Shown: one piece after another, positions 45,871-55,224 of the stretch
Position numbering within the stretch: the stretch's first letter is position 1
How the letters are laid out: each line of letters begins with the position of its first letter
From: Prauserella flavalba
GTDB lineage: Bacteria > Actinomycetota > Actinomycetes > Mycobacteriales > Pseudonocardiaceae
Direction: 5' to 3'
Length of the DNA stretch: 64,000 nucleotides
Assembly (NCBI RefSeq): GCF_003202235.1
Contig: NZ_MASU01000009.1
Location: 250,501 to 314,500 of the forward strand
Translations under genes and position numbers: made by a program
The notes under the pieces: model-generated
Databases searched by the model: none
What the model saw: only the letters and a program-made list of their open reading frames with translations
What the model was told of the DNA's origin: nothing

Positions 45871-48570
45871 TCAGTCCTCCGGCGCGGTGATTGGGCGCAG
45901 CCTGCGCGGTCCCGAGTCCGGGCGCGACGGCGGCGGTCCCAGTACCATGCGCGCGTTGGTGACGAAGGCGCCGTCGGGCGAGGCGAGGATCGGGTCGAGC
46001 GACAGCGAGCGCACCTCGGGGTTGTCCTCGGCCAGCGCCGCCACGCGCAGCACCAGGTCCTGCAACGCCGCCAGGTCGGCGGGCTCGTCGCCGCGGTAGC
46101 CGGTGAGCAGCGGCGCCGTCTTGGGCTCGCGCACGATCGTCGCGGCGTCGACGTCGGTGAGCGGCACCGCGCGGAACGCCTGGTCGCCGAGCAGCGTGCT
46201 CACCACACCGGAGAGGCCGAAGGCGACGAGCGTGCCGAACGACGGGTCGTCCTGCAGCCCGATCACGCACGACACTCCCTTCGGTGCCATGCGCTGCACG
46301 TACACCTCGTCGGCGCCCGAGACCTCCCGCAGATCGCGGTAGCTGACGCGCACCGAGTCCTCCGACGTGAGGTCCAGCCGCACGCCCGCGAGGTCCGGCC
46401 TGCCGCGCAGCCGGTCGTCGAACGCCTTGAGCGTCACCGGGTAGCCCAGCTCCGCCGCGGCCGCCACGGCGTCGTCGGCGCCCGCGACGAGCCGGAACGG
46501 CACCACCTCGATGCCGTAGCACGCAAGCAGCCGCACCACCTCGTCGTCGGTCAGGACCCGGTTGTGGTCGTCGGCCAGCAGCTCCCGGACCATGCCCCGC
46601 GCCTGCTCCGCGTGCAGGCCCGCGGGCCGCACGAGCGTGCCTTGTGGCCGCTGCCGCCACGCGGCGTAGCGCACCACGCGCGCGAGCGCGTTCACCGCGC
46701 GCTCCGGGCTCGGGTAGCTCGGGATCGACCCCGCCGAGGGCGCCCCGTCCTCGCCCGGCACCGCCAGCTCGGCGGGCACCCCCTCGGCGGCGAGGAACGT
46801 CGAGACGATCGGCTTCTGGACCGTGTCCTTCCGCGCCGTGACGGTCTCCCGCAGCGACCGCGCGTAGGCCGTGCCGGGAATCGCCACCGGGGGCACGAAC
46901 ACGGCGACGAGGGCGTCCACGTCCGGCGAGTCCAGCGCCTCCCCCACGGCTGCCGCGAACTGCTCGGGCGAGGCCTGCGGGCCGACGTCCACCGGATCGA
47001 TGCCGAGCCGCAGCCCCTGCGCCCGCGCGGTGTCCGCGGCGAGCAGCCCGATCGCGCTCGAGTTGCCGACGATCGCGATCCGCGAACCCGTGGGCAGCGG
47101 CTGGTGGGCGAAGACCAGCGCGGTGTCGAACAGCTGCGCCAGCGAGTCCACCCGCACGACCCCGGCCTGCTCGAACAGTGCCTGCACGCTCGACTCGTCG
47201 ATCTCGGTCGAGGTGGCCGCCAGCTGCGGGCGCACCGCGTGCCGCCCGGACTTCACCGCCACGATCGGCTTGCTGCGCGCGAGCCTGCGCGCGAGGCGCG
47301 CGAACTTGCGCGGGTTGCCGAACGACTCCAGGTACAGCAGCACGAGATCGGTCCTCGGGTCGGTCTCCCAGTACTGCAGCAGGTCGTTGCCGGAGACGTC
47401 GGCGCGGTTACCGGCCGACACGAACGTCGAGAGCCCGAGCCCGCGCGCCTCGGCGTCGGCGAGGATCGCGGTGCCCAGCGCACCGGACTGGCAGAAGAAG
47501 CCCGTGCGCCCGCGTTTGGGCAGCCGGGGCGCGAGCGTGGCGTTGAGCCGCACGCGCGGGTCGGTGTTGAGCACGCCGAGCGCGTTCGGGCCCACCACGC
47601 GCATGCCGTGTGCCCTGGCCTCGCCGACGAGCCGCAGCTCGGCGTGCTGCCCGTGCGGGCCCGCCTCACCGAAGCCCGCCGACACGATCACGAGCGTCTT
47701 GACGCCTTTGGCCAGCGCGCCGTCGAGCACCGACTCCACCTGGTCGGCGGGCACGGCGACGATCGCGAGCTCCACCGGGTCGGGGATCTCCAGCACCGAT
47801 TTGTACGCGCGCACGCCGCGCACGGAGGCGTGCTCGGGGTTGACCGGGTAGACCGTGCCCGCGAAGTCGGCCGCGAGCAGGTTGCTCAGCACCGCGTACC
47901 CGATCTTGGTCGGGTCGGTGGACGCGCCGATGACGGCGACCGAGCGCGGGTGCAGCAGGTTGTGCACGCTGCGCGCCTCGGCGGCCTGCTCGCGGGCACG
48001 CGCCACGGCCAGCGACTCCTCGGTGGGGTCGATGTCGAACTCCAGGTGCACCACGCCCTCCTCGAACGCGCGGCTCACCTGGTAGCCGGCGTCGCGGAAG
48101 ACCCGGATCATGGCCGAGTTCTCGGCGAGCACCTCGGCGACGAACCGGCGTAGGCCCCGCTCCGACGCGGCGGCGGCGAGGTGCTCCAGCAGGATCGACC
48201 CGAGGCCACGGCCCTGGTGCGCGTCGTCGACCACGAACGCGACCTCGGCCGATTCGGCGTCCAGCCGCTCGTACCGGCCCACGGCCACCACGTCGTCGCC
48301 GAGCAGCGCCACGAACGCCACGCGGTCGTGGTGGTCGACCGTGGAAAAGCGCTCCAGGTCCCGCGCCGGGATGCGCGGGTAGGCGCCGAAGTAGCGCAGG
48401 TAGCGCGTGCGGTCGGACAATCTGCCGTGCAGCGCCACGAGCCCGTCGGCGTCCGTCGGCACCACGGGTCGCAAGTGGACGGTTCCGCCGTCGGAGAGCA
48501 GGACGTCGGCCTCCCACTGGCGCGGGTAGTCGAAGGGATCGAAGTTCCGCTCGCCGGTGTCGCTCGTCAT
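45871..48570 (-). CDS. Protein lysine acetyltransferase: GNAT fused to inactive acyl-CoA synthetase-like sensor
   Basis: An 899-residue PatA-type protein. The GNAT domain comes first (about 25-180, acetyl-CoA loop QGRGLG at 119-124), then a CoA-binding Rossmann domain (from about 205, VAVIGASTDPTKIGYAVLSN), succinyl-CoA ligase-like parts and an ATP-grasp end. In active ADP-forming synthetases the segment near 452-458 carries a phosphorylated His (AASHTG); here it reads AATSTEID, so the fused domain should bind ligands without catalysis and regulate the GNAT. ATG at 48570 follows the deacetylase stop by 5 bp. Targets are likely acyl-CoA synthetases. Confidence 0.88.
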   Translation of the reverse strand: MTSDTGERNFDPFDYPRQWEADVLLSDGGTVHLRPVVPTDADGLVALHGRLSDRTRYLRYFGAYPRIPARDLERFSTVDHHDRVAFVALLGDDVVAVGRYERLDAESAEVAFVVDDAHQGRGLGSILLEHLAAAASERGLRRFVAEVLAENSAMIRVFRDAGYQVSRAFEEGVVHLEFDIDPTEESLAVARAREQAAEARSVHNLLHPRSVAVIGASTDPTKIGYAVLSNLLAADFAGTVYPVNPEHASVRGVRAYKSVLEIPDPVELAIVAVPADQVESVLDGALAKGVKTLVIVSAGFGEAGPHGQHAELRLVGEARAHGMRVVGPNALGVLNTDPRVRLNATLAPRLPKRGRTGFFCQSGALGTAILADAEARGLGLSTFVSAGNRADVSGNDLLQYWETDPRTDLVLLYLESFGNPRKFARLARRLARSKPIVAVKSGRHAVRPQLAATSTEIDESSVQALFEQAGVVRVDSLAQLFDTALVFAHQPLPTGSRIAIVGNSSAIGLLAADTARAQGLRLGIDPVDVGPQASPEQFAAAVGEALDSPDVDALVAVFVPPVAIPGTAYARSLRETVTARKDTVQKPIVSTFLAAEGVPAELAVPGEDGAPSAGSIPSYPSPERAVNALARVVRYAAWRQRPQGTLVRPAGLHAEQARGMVRELLADDHNRVLTDDEVVRLLACYGIEVVPFRLVAGADDAVAAAAELGYPVTLKAFDDRLRGRPDLAGVRLDLTSEDSVRVSYRDLREVSGADEVYVQRMAPKGVSCVIGLQDDPSFGTLVAFGLSGVVSTLLGDQAFRAVPLTDVDAATIVREPKTAPLLTGYRGDEPADLAALQDLVLRVAALAEDNPEVRSLSLDPILASPDGAFVTNARMVLGPPPSRPDSGPRRLRPITAPED

Positions 48571-48575
48571 CTCGA

Positions 48576-49748
48576 TCAGTCCCTCGGATCGTCCGGATCC
48601 AGGCCGTGCAGCGGGAAGACCGCCCTGCGGGTGTCGCGGATCGCCACGTCGACGGCGTCGTCGAGCCCGTCCCCCCACGGCGCGAACCCGGTGTCGCCGC
48701 CGTCGGTCATGCGCAGCGGCAGCTCCGCCCTCGGCGCCGCCTCGCGCACCAGATCCGACCACTCGGCGGGCAGCGGGGTGTCCGGATCGACGTCGCGGTC
48801 GAGCACCGTCGCGATCAGGTGGGTCCACGACCGCGGCACCACGCGGATCAGCTGGTAGCCACCGCCGCCGACCGCGAGCCACTTGCCGTCGGCGTGGGTG
48901 TCGGCGAGCTCGCGCAGCGCGCGGTAGATCGTGCGGTGACCGTCGACGGTCAGGGACAGGTCGGCGAGCGGGTCCTCCTCGTGGGAGTCCACGCCGCACT
49001 GGGTCACCAGCAGCTGCGGACGGAACTCGGCCAGCAGCGACGGCACCACGGCGTGGAACGCCCGCAGCCAGCCCGCGTCCTTCGTCCTCGGCGGCAACGG
49101 GATGTTCACGGCGCTGCCCTCGGCGCCCTCGACCCCGGTCTCGCCGGAGTACCCGGTGCCGGGGAACAACGTGAAGGGGTGCTGGTGCAGAGAGATCGTG
49201 AGCACGCGCGGGTCGCCGTAGAAGGCGGCCTGCACGCCGTCGCCGTGGTGCACGTCGGTGTCGATGTAGGCGATGCGGTCGAACCCGTTGTCCAGCAGCC
49301 ACGAGATCGCCACCGACAGGTCGTTGTACACGCAGAAGCCGGACGCGTGGTCGCGCATGGCGTGGTGCAGCCCGCCCGCGATGTTCACCGCCCGCAGTGC
49401 CCTGCCCTCGGCGATGCGGCGCGCGCCGAGCATCGTCGAGCCGACGACCAGCGACGACGCCTCGTGCATGTTCGTGAAGATCGGGTTGTCGCTGGTGCCG
49501 AGCCCGTGCCCGACGTCCCAGCTCGCCATCGGCGCCTGCTTCACCGCTTCGAGGTACTCCGCGGCGTGCGCGCGGTACAGCTCGACCTCGGTCGCCGGCT
49601 CCGGCACCAGCAGGGGCACGTCCTTCAGCACCCCCAGCGCGGTCGCGAGCTTGACCGTCAGGTGCAGGCGGACCGGGTTGAACGGGTGCTCGCCACCAAG
49701 GTCGTAGCCGAGCAGTGCGGGGTCCCAGACGACGGCGGAGGACGACAT
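48576..49748 (-). CDS. acuC: AcuC-type class I lysine deacetylase
   Basis: A 390-residue HDAC-fold enzyme with GGLHHAMRDHASGFCVYND, the catalytic DTDVHHGDGVQ and SLHQHPFTLFPG. It removes acetyl from Lys of acyl-CoA synthetase, opposite to the neighbouring acetyltransferase, so the pair forms an on/off switch for acetate use. The ATG at 49748 begins MSSSAVVWDPALLG; longer frames read into the 54-bp repeats. It begins just after those repeats (minus strand). Confidence 0.93.
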   Translation of the reverse strand: MSSSAVVWDPALLGYDLGGEHPFNPVRLHLTVKLATALGVLKDVPLLVPEPATEVELYRAHAAEYLEAVKQAPMASWDVGHGLGTSDNPIFTNMHEASSLVVGSTMLGARRIAEGRALRAVNIAGGLHHAMRDHASGFCVYNDLSVAISWLLDNGFDRIAYIDTDVHHGDGVQAAFYGDPRVLTISLHQHPFTLFPGTGYSGETGVEGAEGSAVNIPLPPRTKDAGWLRAFHAVVPSLLAEFRPQLLVTQCGVDSHEEDPLADLSLTVDGHRTIYRALRELADTHADGKWLAVGGGGYQLIRVVPRSWTHLIATVLDRDVDPDTPLPAEWSDLVREAAPRAELPLRMTDGGDTGFAPWGDGLDDAVDVAIRDTRRAVFPLHGLDPDDPRD

Positions 49749-49758
49749 GAAAAGAGAG

Positions 49759-49915
49759 TACTGCCGCGCGCAGCGCGTCCTTGGGGGGCGGCGGCCGGGT
49801 GACGGGAGGGCGTACTGCCGCGCGCAGCGCGTCCTTGGGGGGCGGCGGCCGGGTGACGGGAGGGCGTACCGCCGCGCGCAGCGCCTCCTGGGGGCCGCGG
49901 CCGCACGCCAGGAGG
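49759..49915. repeat. 54-bp tandem repeat between sulfurtransferase and acuC
   Basis: Three copies begin at 49759, 49813 and 49867 (TACTGCCGCGCGCAGCGCG, last copy TACCGCC). The first two are identical, 54 bp apart; the third is partial and decays into the hairpin that abuts the sulfurtransferase stop. The 166-bp gap holds little else. On the minus strand the last bases lead into the acuC start, so promoter or leader function is likely. Confidence 0.9.
49884..49915 (-). terminator. Hairpin directly after the sulfurtransferase stop
   Basis: CCTCCTGG (49884-49891) and CCAGGAGG (49908-49915) form an 8-bp stem starting at the base after the stop codon, with a GC-rich 16-base loop that itself holds CCGCGG. 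No T-run. Likely transcript end or 3' protection. Confidence 0.5.
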
Positions 49916-50764
49916 CTAACCGGGTTCGGGACCCGTCGCCGCGGGCCTGGCCGGATCGGCCGACCAGTTCGACCACGACCCCGCGTAGAGGGCCACCGGC
50001 TCACGCCTGCCCGCGACCTCCATCGCCAGCACGATCGAGCTGGCGGTGATGCCCGAGCCGCAGTAGGCGCCCACCGGCACCCCGTCACCCACGCCGAGCC
50101 TCGCGAAATGCTCGGCGAGCTCCCGGGGCGAACGCCAGCGCCCTTCGGACCCGACATGCGCGGCGAACGGGGCGTTGCGGGCGCCAGGGATATGACCGGC
50201 GCGAGGGTCGACGGGCTCCGTCTCACCCGTGTAGCGCTGCGGTGCCCTCGCGTCGAGCAGCACGCCCTCCCGGGCGAGCGCCGCGGCCTCGTCGGCGTCG
50301 AGCACGGGCAGGCCGCCGGGGCGGACCTCGAGGTCGCCCTCGGCGGGCTCCGGCTCCTCCGTCGTGACGGGCCTGCCCTCGGCCTCCCAGGCCGCGAAGC
50401 CGCCGTCGAGCACGGCGACCTCGGTGTGGCCCGCCCAGCGCAGCAGCCACCACGCCCGCGCGGCCACCGACGAGTCCGCGTCGTCGTAGGCCACGACGGG
50501 ACGACCGGCGCGCACGCCCGCGGCGCGCAGCACGCGCTGCAGCGCGGCCGGGTCAGGCAGCGGGTGCCTGCCGCCCGGCCCGGGCGGTGCGGCGAGCTCG
50601 GTGTCCACGTCGACGTAGACGGCGCCCGGCAGGTGCCCGGCCCGGTAGGACTCCGCGCCCGGCGGACCGGTGAGGCGCCAGCGGACGTCGAGGACCGTGG
50701 GGCGGTCCGCGGCCGGCGCGTCGAGCAGGTCCGCGAGTTCGGCGGTCGTGATGACGGAACGCAT
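49916..50764 (-). CDS. Thiosulfate/3-mercaptopyruvate sulfurtransferase
   Basis: A 282-residue tandem rhodanese. The N-terminal domain has VLDVRWRL and ends in WLLRWAGHTEVAVLDGG. The C-terminal domain carries the active-site loop YCGSGITAS with Cys, the CGSG(I/V) type of the mercaptopyruvate group. The ATG at 50764 has GGAAAGG nine bases upstream; an ATG at 50773 would sit directly on that site. Divergent from ideR. Confidence 0.92.
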   Translation of the reverse strand: MRSVITTAELADLLDAPAADRPTVLDVRWRLTGPPGAESYRAGHLPGAVYVDVDTELAAPPGPGGRHPLPDPAALQRVLRAAGVRAGRPVVAYDDADSSVAARAWWLLRWAGHTEVAVLDGGFAAWEAEGRPVTTEEPEPAEGDLEVRPGGLPVLDADEAAALAREGVLLDARAPQRYTGETEPVDPRAGHIPGARNAPFAAHVGSEGRWRSPRELAEHFARLGVGDGVPVGAYCGSGITASSIVLAMEVAGRREPVALYAGSWSNWSADPARPAATGPEPG

Positions 50765-50831
50765 GCGGCTCATCCTTTCCCGGCCCCGGCCGGTCACGCA
50801 CCGTGGGCGGCCCGCCGGCCAATACGCCGTC

Positions 50832-50854
50832 GTTACGTGATCGCCTGCCGTAAC
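50832..50854. promoter_or_regulatory. Inverted repeat between sulfurtransferase and ideR
   Basis: GTTACG (50832-50837) and CGTAAC (50849-50854) are separated by 11 bp in the divergent promoter. It does not match the known iron-box sequence. Could bind an unidentified regulator. Confidence 0.3.
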
Positions 50855-50902
50855 TGTCCGGCACAACGACTACCATGAGCAACGCGAACAAAGGGGACAG
50901 GC

Positions 50903-51598
50903 GTGAACGATCTCATCGACACCACCGAGATGTACTTGCGCACCATCTACGAGCTCGAGGAAGAGGGTGTCGTGCCGCTGCGCGCGCGTATCGCGGAGCG
51001 GTTGCAGCAGAGCGGCCCGACCGTGAGCCAGACGGTGGCGCGAATGGAGCGTGACGGGCTGGTGGTGGTGGCCGACGACCGGCACCTCCAGCTGACGGAC
51101 CACGGCCGCGAGCTCGCCATCGCCGTGATGCGCAAGCACCGCCTCGCCGAGCGGCTGCTCGTGGACGTCATCGGCCTGGAGTGGGAGCACGTGCACAACG
51201 AGGCGTGCCGCTGGGAGCACGTCATGAGCGAGGCCGTCGAGCGCAAGCTCGTGCAGCTGCTCGACCACCCGACCACCTCTCCGTACGGCAACCCGATCCC
51301 CGGCCTCGACAAGCTGGGCGAGGGCGAGCCCGCGCCGCCGGCCGAGGCCGACCTGGTGCGCCTGGACGAGGTGGCCCGCTCGGGCGGCGGCAAGGTGGAG
51401 ATCCGGCGCATCGCCGAGCACGTGCAGCTCGACGAGTCGCTGATGACCGAGCTGAAGTCCGTGGGCATCGTGCCCGGCCAGACGGTGCACGTCGGCAAGA
51501 TCAACGGCGGTGGCTCCACCGTCGAGGTCTCCGACGACCACAACTCGGCTCAGGTCGCGGCGTCGGTGTTGCACGCCGTGCTGGCGCAGGCGCGGTGA
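50903..51598 (+). CDS. ideR: Iron-dependent regulator IdeR (DtxR family)
   Basis: A 231-residue metalloregulator. Winged helix 1-73 with recognition helix [12 protein letters not shown], dimer domain with every iron ligand of the family in register: Met10, Cys102, Glu105, His106 (site 2) and His79, Glu83, His98 (site 1). SH3-like C-terminal domain from about 150. Represses iron uptake and controls storage when bound to Fe2+. GTG start at 50903 after AAAGGGGAC. GTGA overlap with galK. Confidence 0.93.
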   Translation: MNDLIDTTEMYLRTIYELEEEGVVPLRARIAERLQQSGPTVSQTVARMERDGLVVVADDRHLQLTDHGRELAIAVMRKHRLAERLLVDVIGLEWEHVHNEACRWEHVMSEAVERKLVQLLDHPTTSPYGNPIPGLDKLGEGEPAPPAEADLVRLDEVARSGGGKVEIRRIAEHVQLDESLMTELKSVGIVPGQTVHVGKINGGGSTVEVSDDHNSAQVAASVLHAVLAQAR

Positions 51599-52767
51599 CC
51601 TCTGCCGCAGCGGCGGCGGGCGCGTTCCGCACCCTGCACGGCGCCGAGCCGCGCGGGGTGTGGTCGGCGCCCGGGCGCGTCAACCTGATCGGCGAGCACA
51701 CCGACTACAACGACGGCTTCGTGCTGCCGTTCGCCCTGCCCCATCGCCTCGCCGCCGCGGGCTCCCCGCGTGACGACAAGGTGCTCACCCTGGCGACGCT
51801 CGGCTCGGACGGCCGCATCCAGCAGGCCGGCCCCGTGCGGATTCCCGACCTGCGCCCCGGCGAGCCGGAGGGCTGGGCCGCCTACCCCGCCGGTGTCGCG
51901 TGGGTACTGCGCGAGCACGGCATCGACGGCGGCGCCGACCTGGTGATCGCCGGTGACGTGCCCACGGGCGCGGGCCTGTCGTCGTCGGCCGCGATCGAGT
52001 GCGCCGTGGCGCTCGCCCTGCTCGGCCTCGCGGGCCACGGCGAGCCGGACCAGGCCCGCCGCGCCGAAATCGCCCGCTGGGCGCAGCGCGCCGAGAACGA
52101 GTTCGTCGGCGTGCCGACCGGCGTGCTCGACCAGACCGCGTCGCTGTGCTGCGTCGAGGGCCACGTGCTGTTCCTCGACGTGCGCACCGGCGAGACCGAG
52201 CAGGTGCCGTTCAACGCCGAGGGCGCCGGCCTGCGCGTCCTCGTGATCGACACCCGCGTCAAGCACGCGCACAGCGAGTCCGGCTACGGCGAGCGCAGGC
52301 GCGGCACCGAGCGGGCCGCCGAGCTGCTCGGCGTCGGGGCGCTACGCGACGTCACCGGCGACGGCCTGGCCGCGGTGCTCGACACGCTGCCCGCCGAGCT
52401 GGCCCCGCTCGTGCGCCACGTCGTCACCGAGAACGACCGCGTGGTCGAGGTCGGCCGGCTCCTGCGGGAAGGCCGGATCGCCGACATCGGTCCCGTGCTC
52501 GACACCTCGCACGTCAGCATGCGCGACGACTACCGCATCTCCTGCCCCGAGCTCGACCTCGCCGTCGACACCGCCCGCGCGGCGGGCGCACTCGGCGCGC
52601 GCATGACCGGCGGCGGCTTCGGCGGCTCGGCGATCGCGCTCGTCCGCGACACCGACCAGCGGGCCGTGGAGAACGCGGTGAACGCCGCGTTCGAGCAGGC
52701 CGGGTACCGCAGACCCCGGTTGTTCACCGCGGTGCCCTCGGCGGGTGCGGGCCAGGACAGACCCTGA
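51595..52767 (+). CDS. galK: Galactokinase
   Basis: A 390-residue GHMP kinase. Family signature [19 protein letters not shown] near the N-terminus, ATP loop [14 protein letters not shown] and terminal [16 protein letters not shown]. Phosphorylates galactose. The GTG at 51595 overlaps the ideR stop by four bases; the long frame upstream only runs inside ideR. galE lies 226 bp downstream, so the Leloir pathway genes cluster; no galT is seen here. Confidence 0.93.
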   Translation: MTSAAAAAGAFRTLHGAEPRGVWSAPGRVNLIGEHTDYNDGFVLPFALPHRLAAAGSPRDDKVLTLATLGSDGRIQQAGPVRIPDLRPGEPEGWAAYPAGVAWVLREHGIDGGADLVIAGDVPTGAGLSSSAAIECAVALALLGLAGHGEPDQARRAEIARWAQRAENEFVGVPTGVLDQTASLCCVEGHVLFLDVRTGETEQVPFNAEGAGLRVLVIDTRVKHAHSESGYGERRRGTERAAELLGVGALRDVTGDGLAAVLDTLPAELAPLVRHVVTENDRVVEVGRLLREGRIADIGPVLDTSHVSMRDDYRISCPELDLAVDTARAAGALGARMTGGGFGGSAIALVRDTDQRAVENAVNAAFEQAGYRRPRLFTAVPSAGAGQDRP

Positions 52768-52993
52768 TCCCGGCCCGCCACGGGCGGGGTGCACACTGTG
52801 CTCCGTGCCCGCGTCCGGCGATCACCGGTGGCGGGTGTCACCATCGGGGAAGCCCGCACCGGCACCCCGGTTCCCGGAACCCGCCGGGCACAGCGGCACA
52901 CCAGCCCGCGCCCGGCTCCGGCACAGGCCCCGCTCGTAGCGTGGCCGCCGAGCACCCCCGATCCGCAGTCGCAACGAGGAAGGCCCCGAGCAG

Positions 52994-53998
52994 ATGCCCA
53001 CCGACACGGCACCGTCCGCCAAGCCCATGAAACTGGTCGTCACGGGTGGAGCCGGTTACATCGGCAGCGTGTGCGCGGCCCGGCTTGTCGAGGCCGGCCA
53101 CGCCGTCACCGTGGTGGACGACCTGTCCACCGGCCACGAGGACGCCGTGCCCGAGGGCGCCGAGTTCGTCCGCGGTGACGCGGCCGAGGTCGCCGCAACG
53201 TTGCTGGGTCAGGGTTTCGACGGGGTACTGCACTTCGCGGCGAAGTCGCTCGTCGGCGAGTCGATGCAGGATCCGGGCACCTACTGGCGCGGCAACGTGC
53301 TCACCTCCCTCCGGTTGCTCGACGCGATGCGCACGCACGGCACACCGCGCCTGGTCTTCTCCTCCACCGCCGCGACCTACGGCGAGCCCGACACGAGCCC
53401 CATCCCGGAGACCGCGCCCACCCGGCCCACCAACACCTACGGCGCGACCAAGCTCGCCATCGACCACGCGATCACCAGCTACGCGCGGGCCCACGGACTG
53501 GCCGCGGTGAGCCTGCGCTACTTCAACGTCGCGGGCGCGTACGGCCGCTACGGCGAGCGGCACGCCACCGAGACGCACCTGATCCCGCTCGTGCTGCAGG
53601 TCGCCACCGGAGACCGCGCCCAGGCGCAGATCTACGGCGACGACTACCCCACCGACGACGGCACGGCGGTGCGCGACTACATCCACGTCACCGACCTCGC
53701 CGACGCCCACCTGCTGGCGGTGGAGCACGCCCGGGCCGGCGAGCACCAGATCTACAATCTGGGCAACGGCACCGGTTTCTCGGTGCGCCAGGTGATCGAG
53801 GCCTGCCGTGAAGTGACCGGCCACCCGATCCCCGCCGTGGTCGGCCAGCGCCGGGCCGGTGACCCGGCCGTGCTGGTGGCGTCGAGCGAGGGCGCCAGGA
53901 CCGCGCTGGGCTGGAAGCCCGAGCGCACCGACCTCACCGGGATGGTCGCCGACGCGTGGCGCTTCACCCAGGACCGCAGGGCGGCGAACCCCGCGTAG
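52994..53998 (+). CDS. galE: UDP-glucose 4-epimerase
   Basis: A 334-residue SDR-type epimerase with [24 protein letters not shown] and catalytic YGATK, and RYFNVAGA. Interconverts UDP-galactose and UDP-glucose, here likely also for arabinogalactan precursors. ATG at 52994 is preceded by GAGGAAGG; a second ATG at 53027 has no ribosome site. Its 3' end overlaps the oppositely oriented DUF4192 gene by 35 bp. Nothing gene-like was seen in the 226 bp before it. Confidence 0.94.
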   Translation: MPTDTAPSAKPMKLVVTGGAGYIGSVCAARLVEAGHAVTVVDDLSTGHEDAVPEGAEFVRGDAAEVAATLLGQGFDGVLHFAAKSLVGESMQDPGTYWRGNVLTSLRLLDAMRTHGTPRLVFSSTAATYGEPDTSPIPETAPTRPTNTYGATKLAIDHAITSYARAHGLAAVSLRYFNVAGAYGRYGERHATETHLIPLVLQVATGDRAQAQIYGDDYPTDDGTAVRDYIHVTDLADAHLLAVEHARAGEHQIYNLGNGTGFSVRQVIEACREVTGHPIPAVVGQRRAGDPAVLVASSEGARTALGWKPERTDLTGMVADAWRFTQDRRAANPA

Positions 53999-55064
53999 GC
54001 GGCTCCTCCTCGTCCTCGGGCCCCCACAACGCCGAGGCGTCGCAGGTGCCGCCGAGCTTGGCGAGCTTCGCGGGCGGCATCGCGTGGGCCAGCGCCCGCG
54101 CCAGCAGCCCGGCCAGCACGTGGTCGGGATGGGCCTCCAGCGCCCTCTCGACGGCCATGCCCGCCAGCGGACCGTCTCCCCTCACGTAGGCGGAGTAGGC
54201 GAGCAGGCTCGCCACCTGAGCGCGCTCCGGTTTCGGGGTGGCCCGCACGAGCGCGAGCCACAGCCGCTCCGCCGTGGCCGCGCGCGGCCCGCCCGGAGGC
54301 AGTGCCGTCGCCAGGCAGGCGTCCCTGACGTCGGCGAGCTCGAGCGCGATGGCCAGCTCGGCGATCTCCTGGTCGGAGAACGTCAGCTCGCCGCGGGCGG
54401 CTCTCGCCAGCGCCGCCCGCACCGCCGTGAACGCGCGGCCGAGCAGCGCGGGACCCGGCTCCGCCGTCACCCCGAGCAGGTCGACCGCGACGTCGAGCAG
54501 CGCGGCCCGGCGGGAAAGTGCCGGCTCGTCGTCGGGAGCGAGCTGCTCGGCCATCTCCTCCCTGCTGGCGAAGGTGACCAGGCCCGCGTGCGCGGACACG
54601 GCCGCCATGACGGACGAGTCCGGGTCGGGTAGCCGTCCGCCGCAGCCCGGTTCGTCGTAGCAGCGCCACCGCGCGCCCTCCCGGATCTCGGGTACCCACA
54701 GGGCGTGCACGAGCGGGATACCGCGCTCGCCGAGCACGGCCGTGAGGGCGCCGACCAGCGTGGCGTACGGCGGCCCGGTGCCCTGTTCCGGCGGGTCCCC
54801 GCCGACGACGGCGATGGTGACGCCGCCGGGTTCCCCGGCCAGCAGCGGTTGTTCGAGCTGGAGCGCGAAGCCGGTCTCGTGGCCCGGTTCGGGCAGGTCC
54901 GCACGGAGCACGCAGCCGACGCGGCTCGCGGACGATCCACTGTGGACGACCGCGAGTACCGAGTCGGCGGGGCGGAATCCGATGAGGTGCGGGAGCGCCG
55001 CGAGCAGTTGCCCCGGCGCGCGGAGGTCGACCGTGGTGATGCCGGTCGTGGATGAGGTGGTCAT
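53964..55064 (-). CDS. DUF4192 protein
   Basis: A 366-residue actinobacterial DUF4192 protein with N-terminal [27 protein letters not shown], the family hallmark, and a Cys-containing middle part CYDEPGCGG. No activity is known for the family. ATG at 55064; an ATG at 55142 would add a low-complexity Pro stretch. Overlaps galE tail to tail by 35 bp. A G-rich stretch lies just upstream. Confidence 0.85.
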   Translation of the reverse strand: MTTSSTTGITTVDLRAPGQLLAALPHLIGFRPADSVLAVVHSGSSASRVGCVLRADLPEPGHETGFALQLEQPLLAGEPGGVTIAVVGGDPPEQGTGPPYATLVGALTAVLGERGIPLVHALWVPEIREGARWRCYDEPGCGGRLPDPDSSVMAAVSAHAGLVTFASREEMAEQLAPDDEPALSRRAALLDVAVDLLGVTAEPGPALLGRAFTAVRAALARAARGELTFSDQEIAELAIALELADVRDACLATALPPGGPRAATAERLWLALVRATPKPERAQVASLLAYSAYVRGDGPLAGMAVERALEAHPDHVLAGLLARALAHAMPPAKLAKLGGTCDASALWGPEDEEEPPTRGSPPCGPG

Positions 55065-55182
55065 GGATCCACGATGGCGTGGGGAGGGCGGGGGTGGCGG
55101 GGGTGGGAGGAATCTGTGGACGGGTGGGGGTGAGTTGAACAAGGGGGCCGGAGGGGCGGCGGTGGAGCGGGTTGGTGTCGGT

Positions 55183-55213
55183 GGGCGGGGCTAAGGTGGT
55201 GCGGGCCCCGCCC
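55183..55213 (-). terminator. GC-rich hairpin after the S15 peptidase gene
   Basis: GGGCGGGGC (55183-55191) pairs with GCCCCGCCC (55205-55213), loop of 13. It lies 12 bp past the stop codon on the minus strand; no T-run. Confidence 0.5.
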
Positions 55214-55224
55214 GCCGACCGCGC

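Noticed and set aside
45871-50226. 1451-codon frame extending the acetyltransferase upstream
   Set aside because: The extra part runs in frame through acuC and the 54-bp repeats; the real start at 48570 matches the GNAT N-terminus and lies 5 bp after acuC.
52768-52993. Possible small gene between galK and galE
   Set aside because: Frames here are short, lack a ribosome site and change composition along their length.
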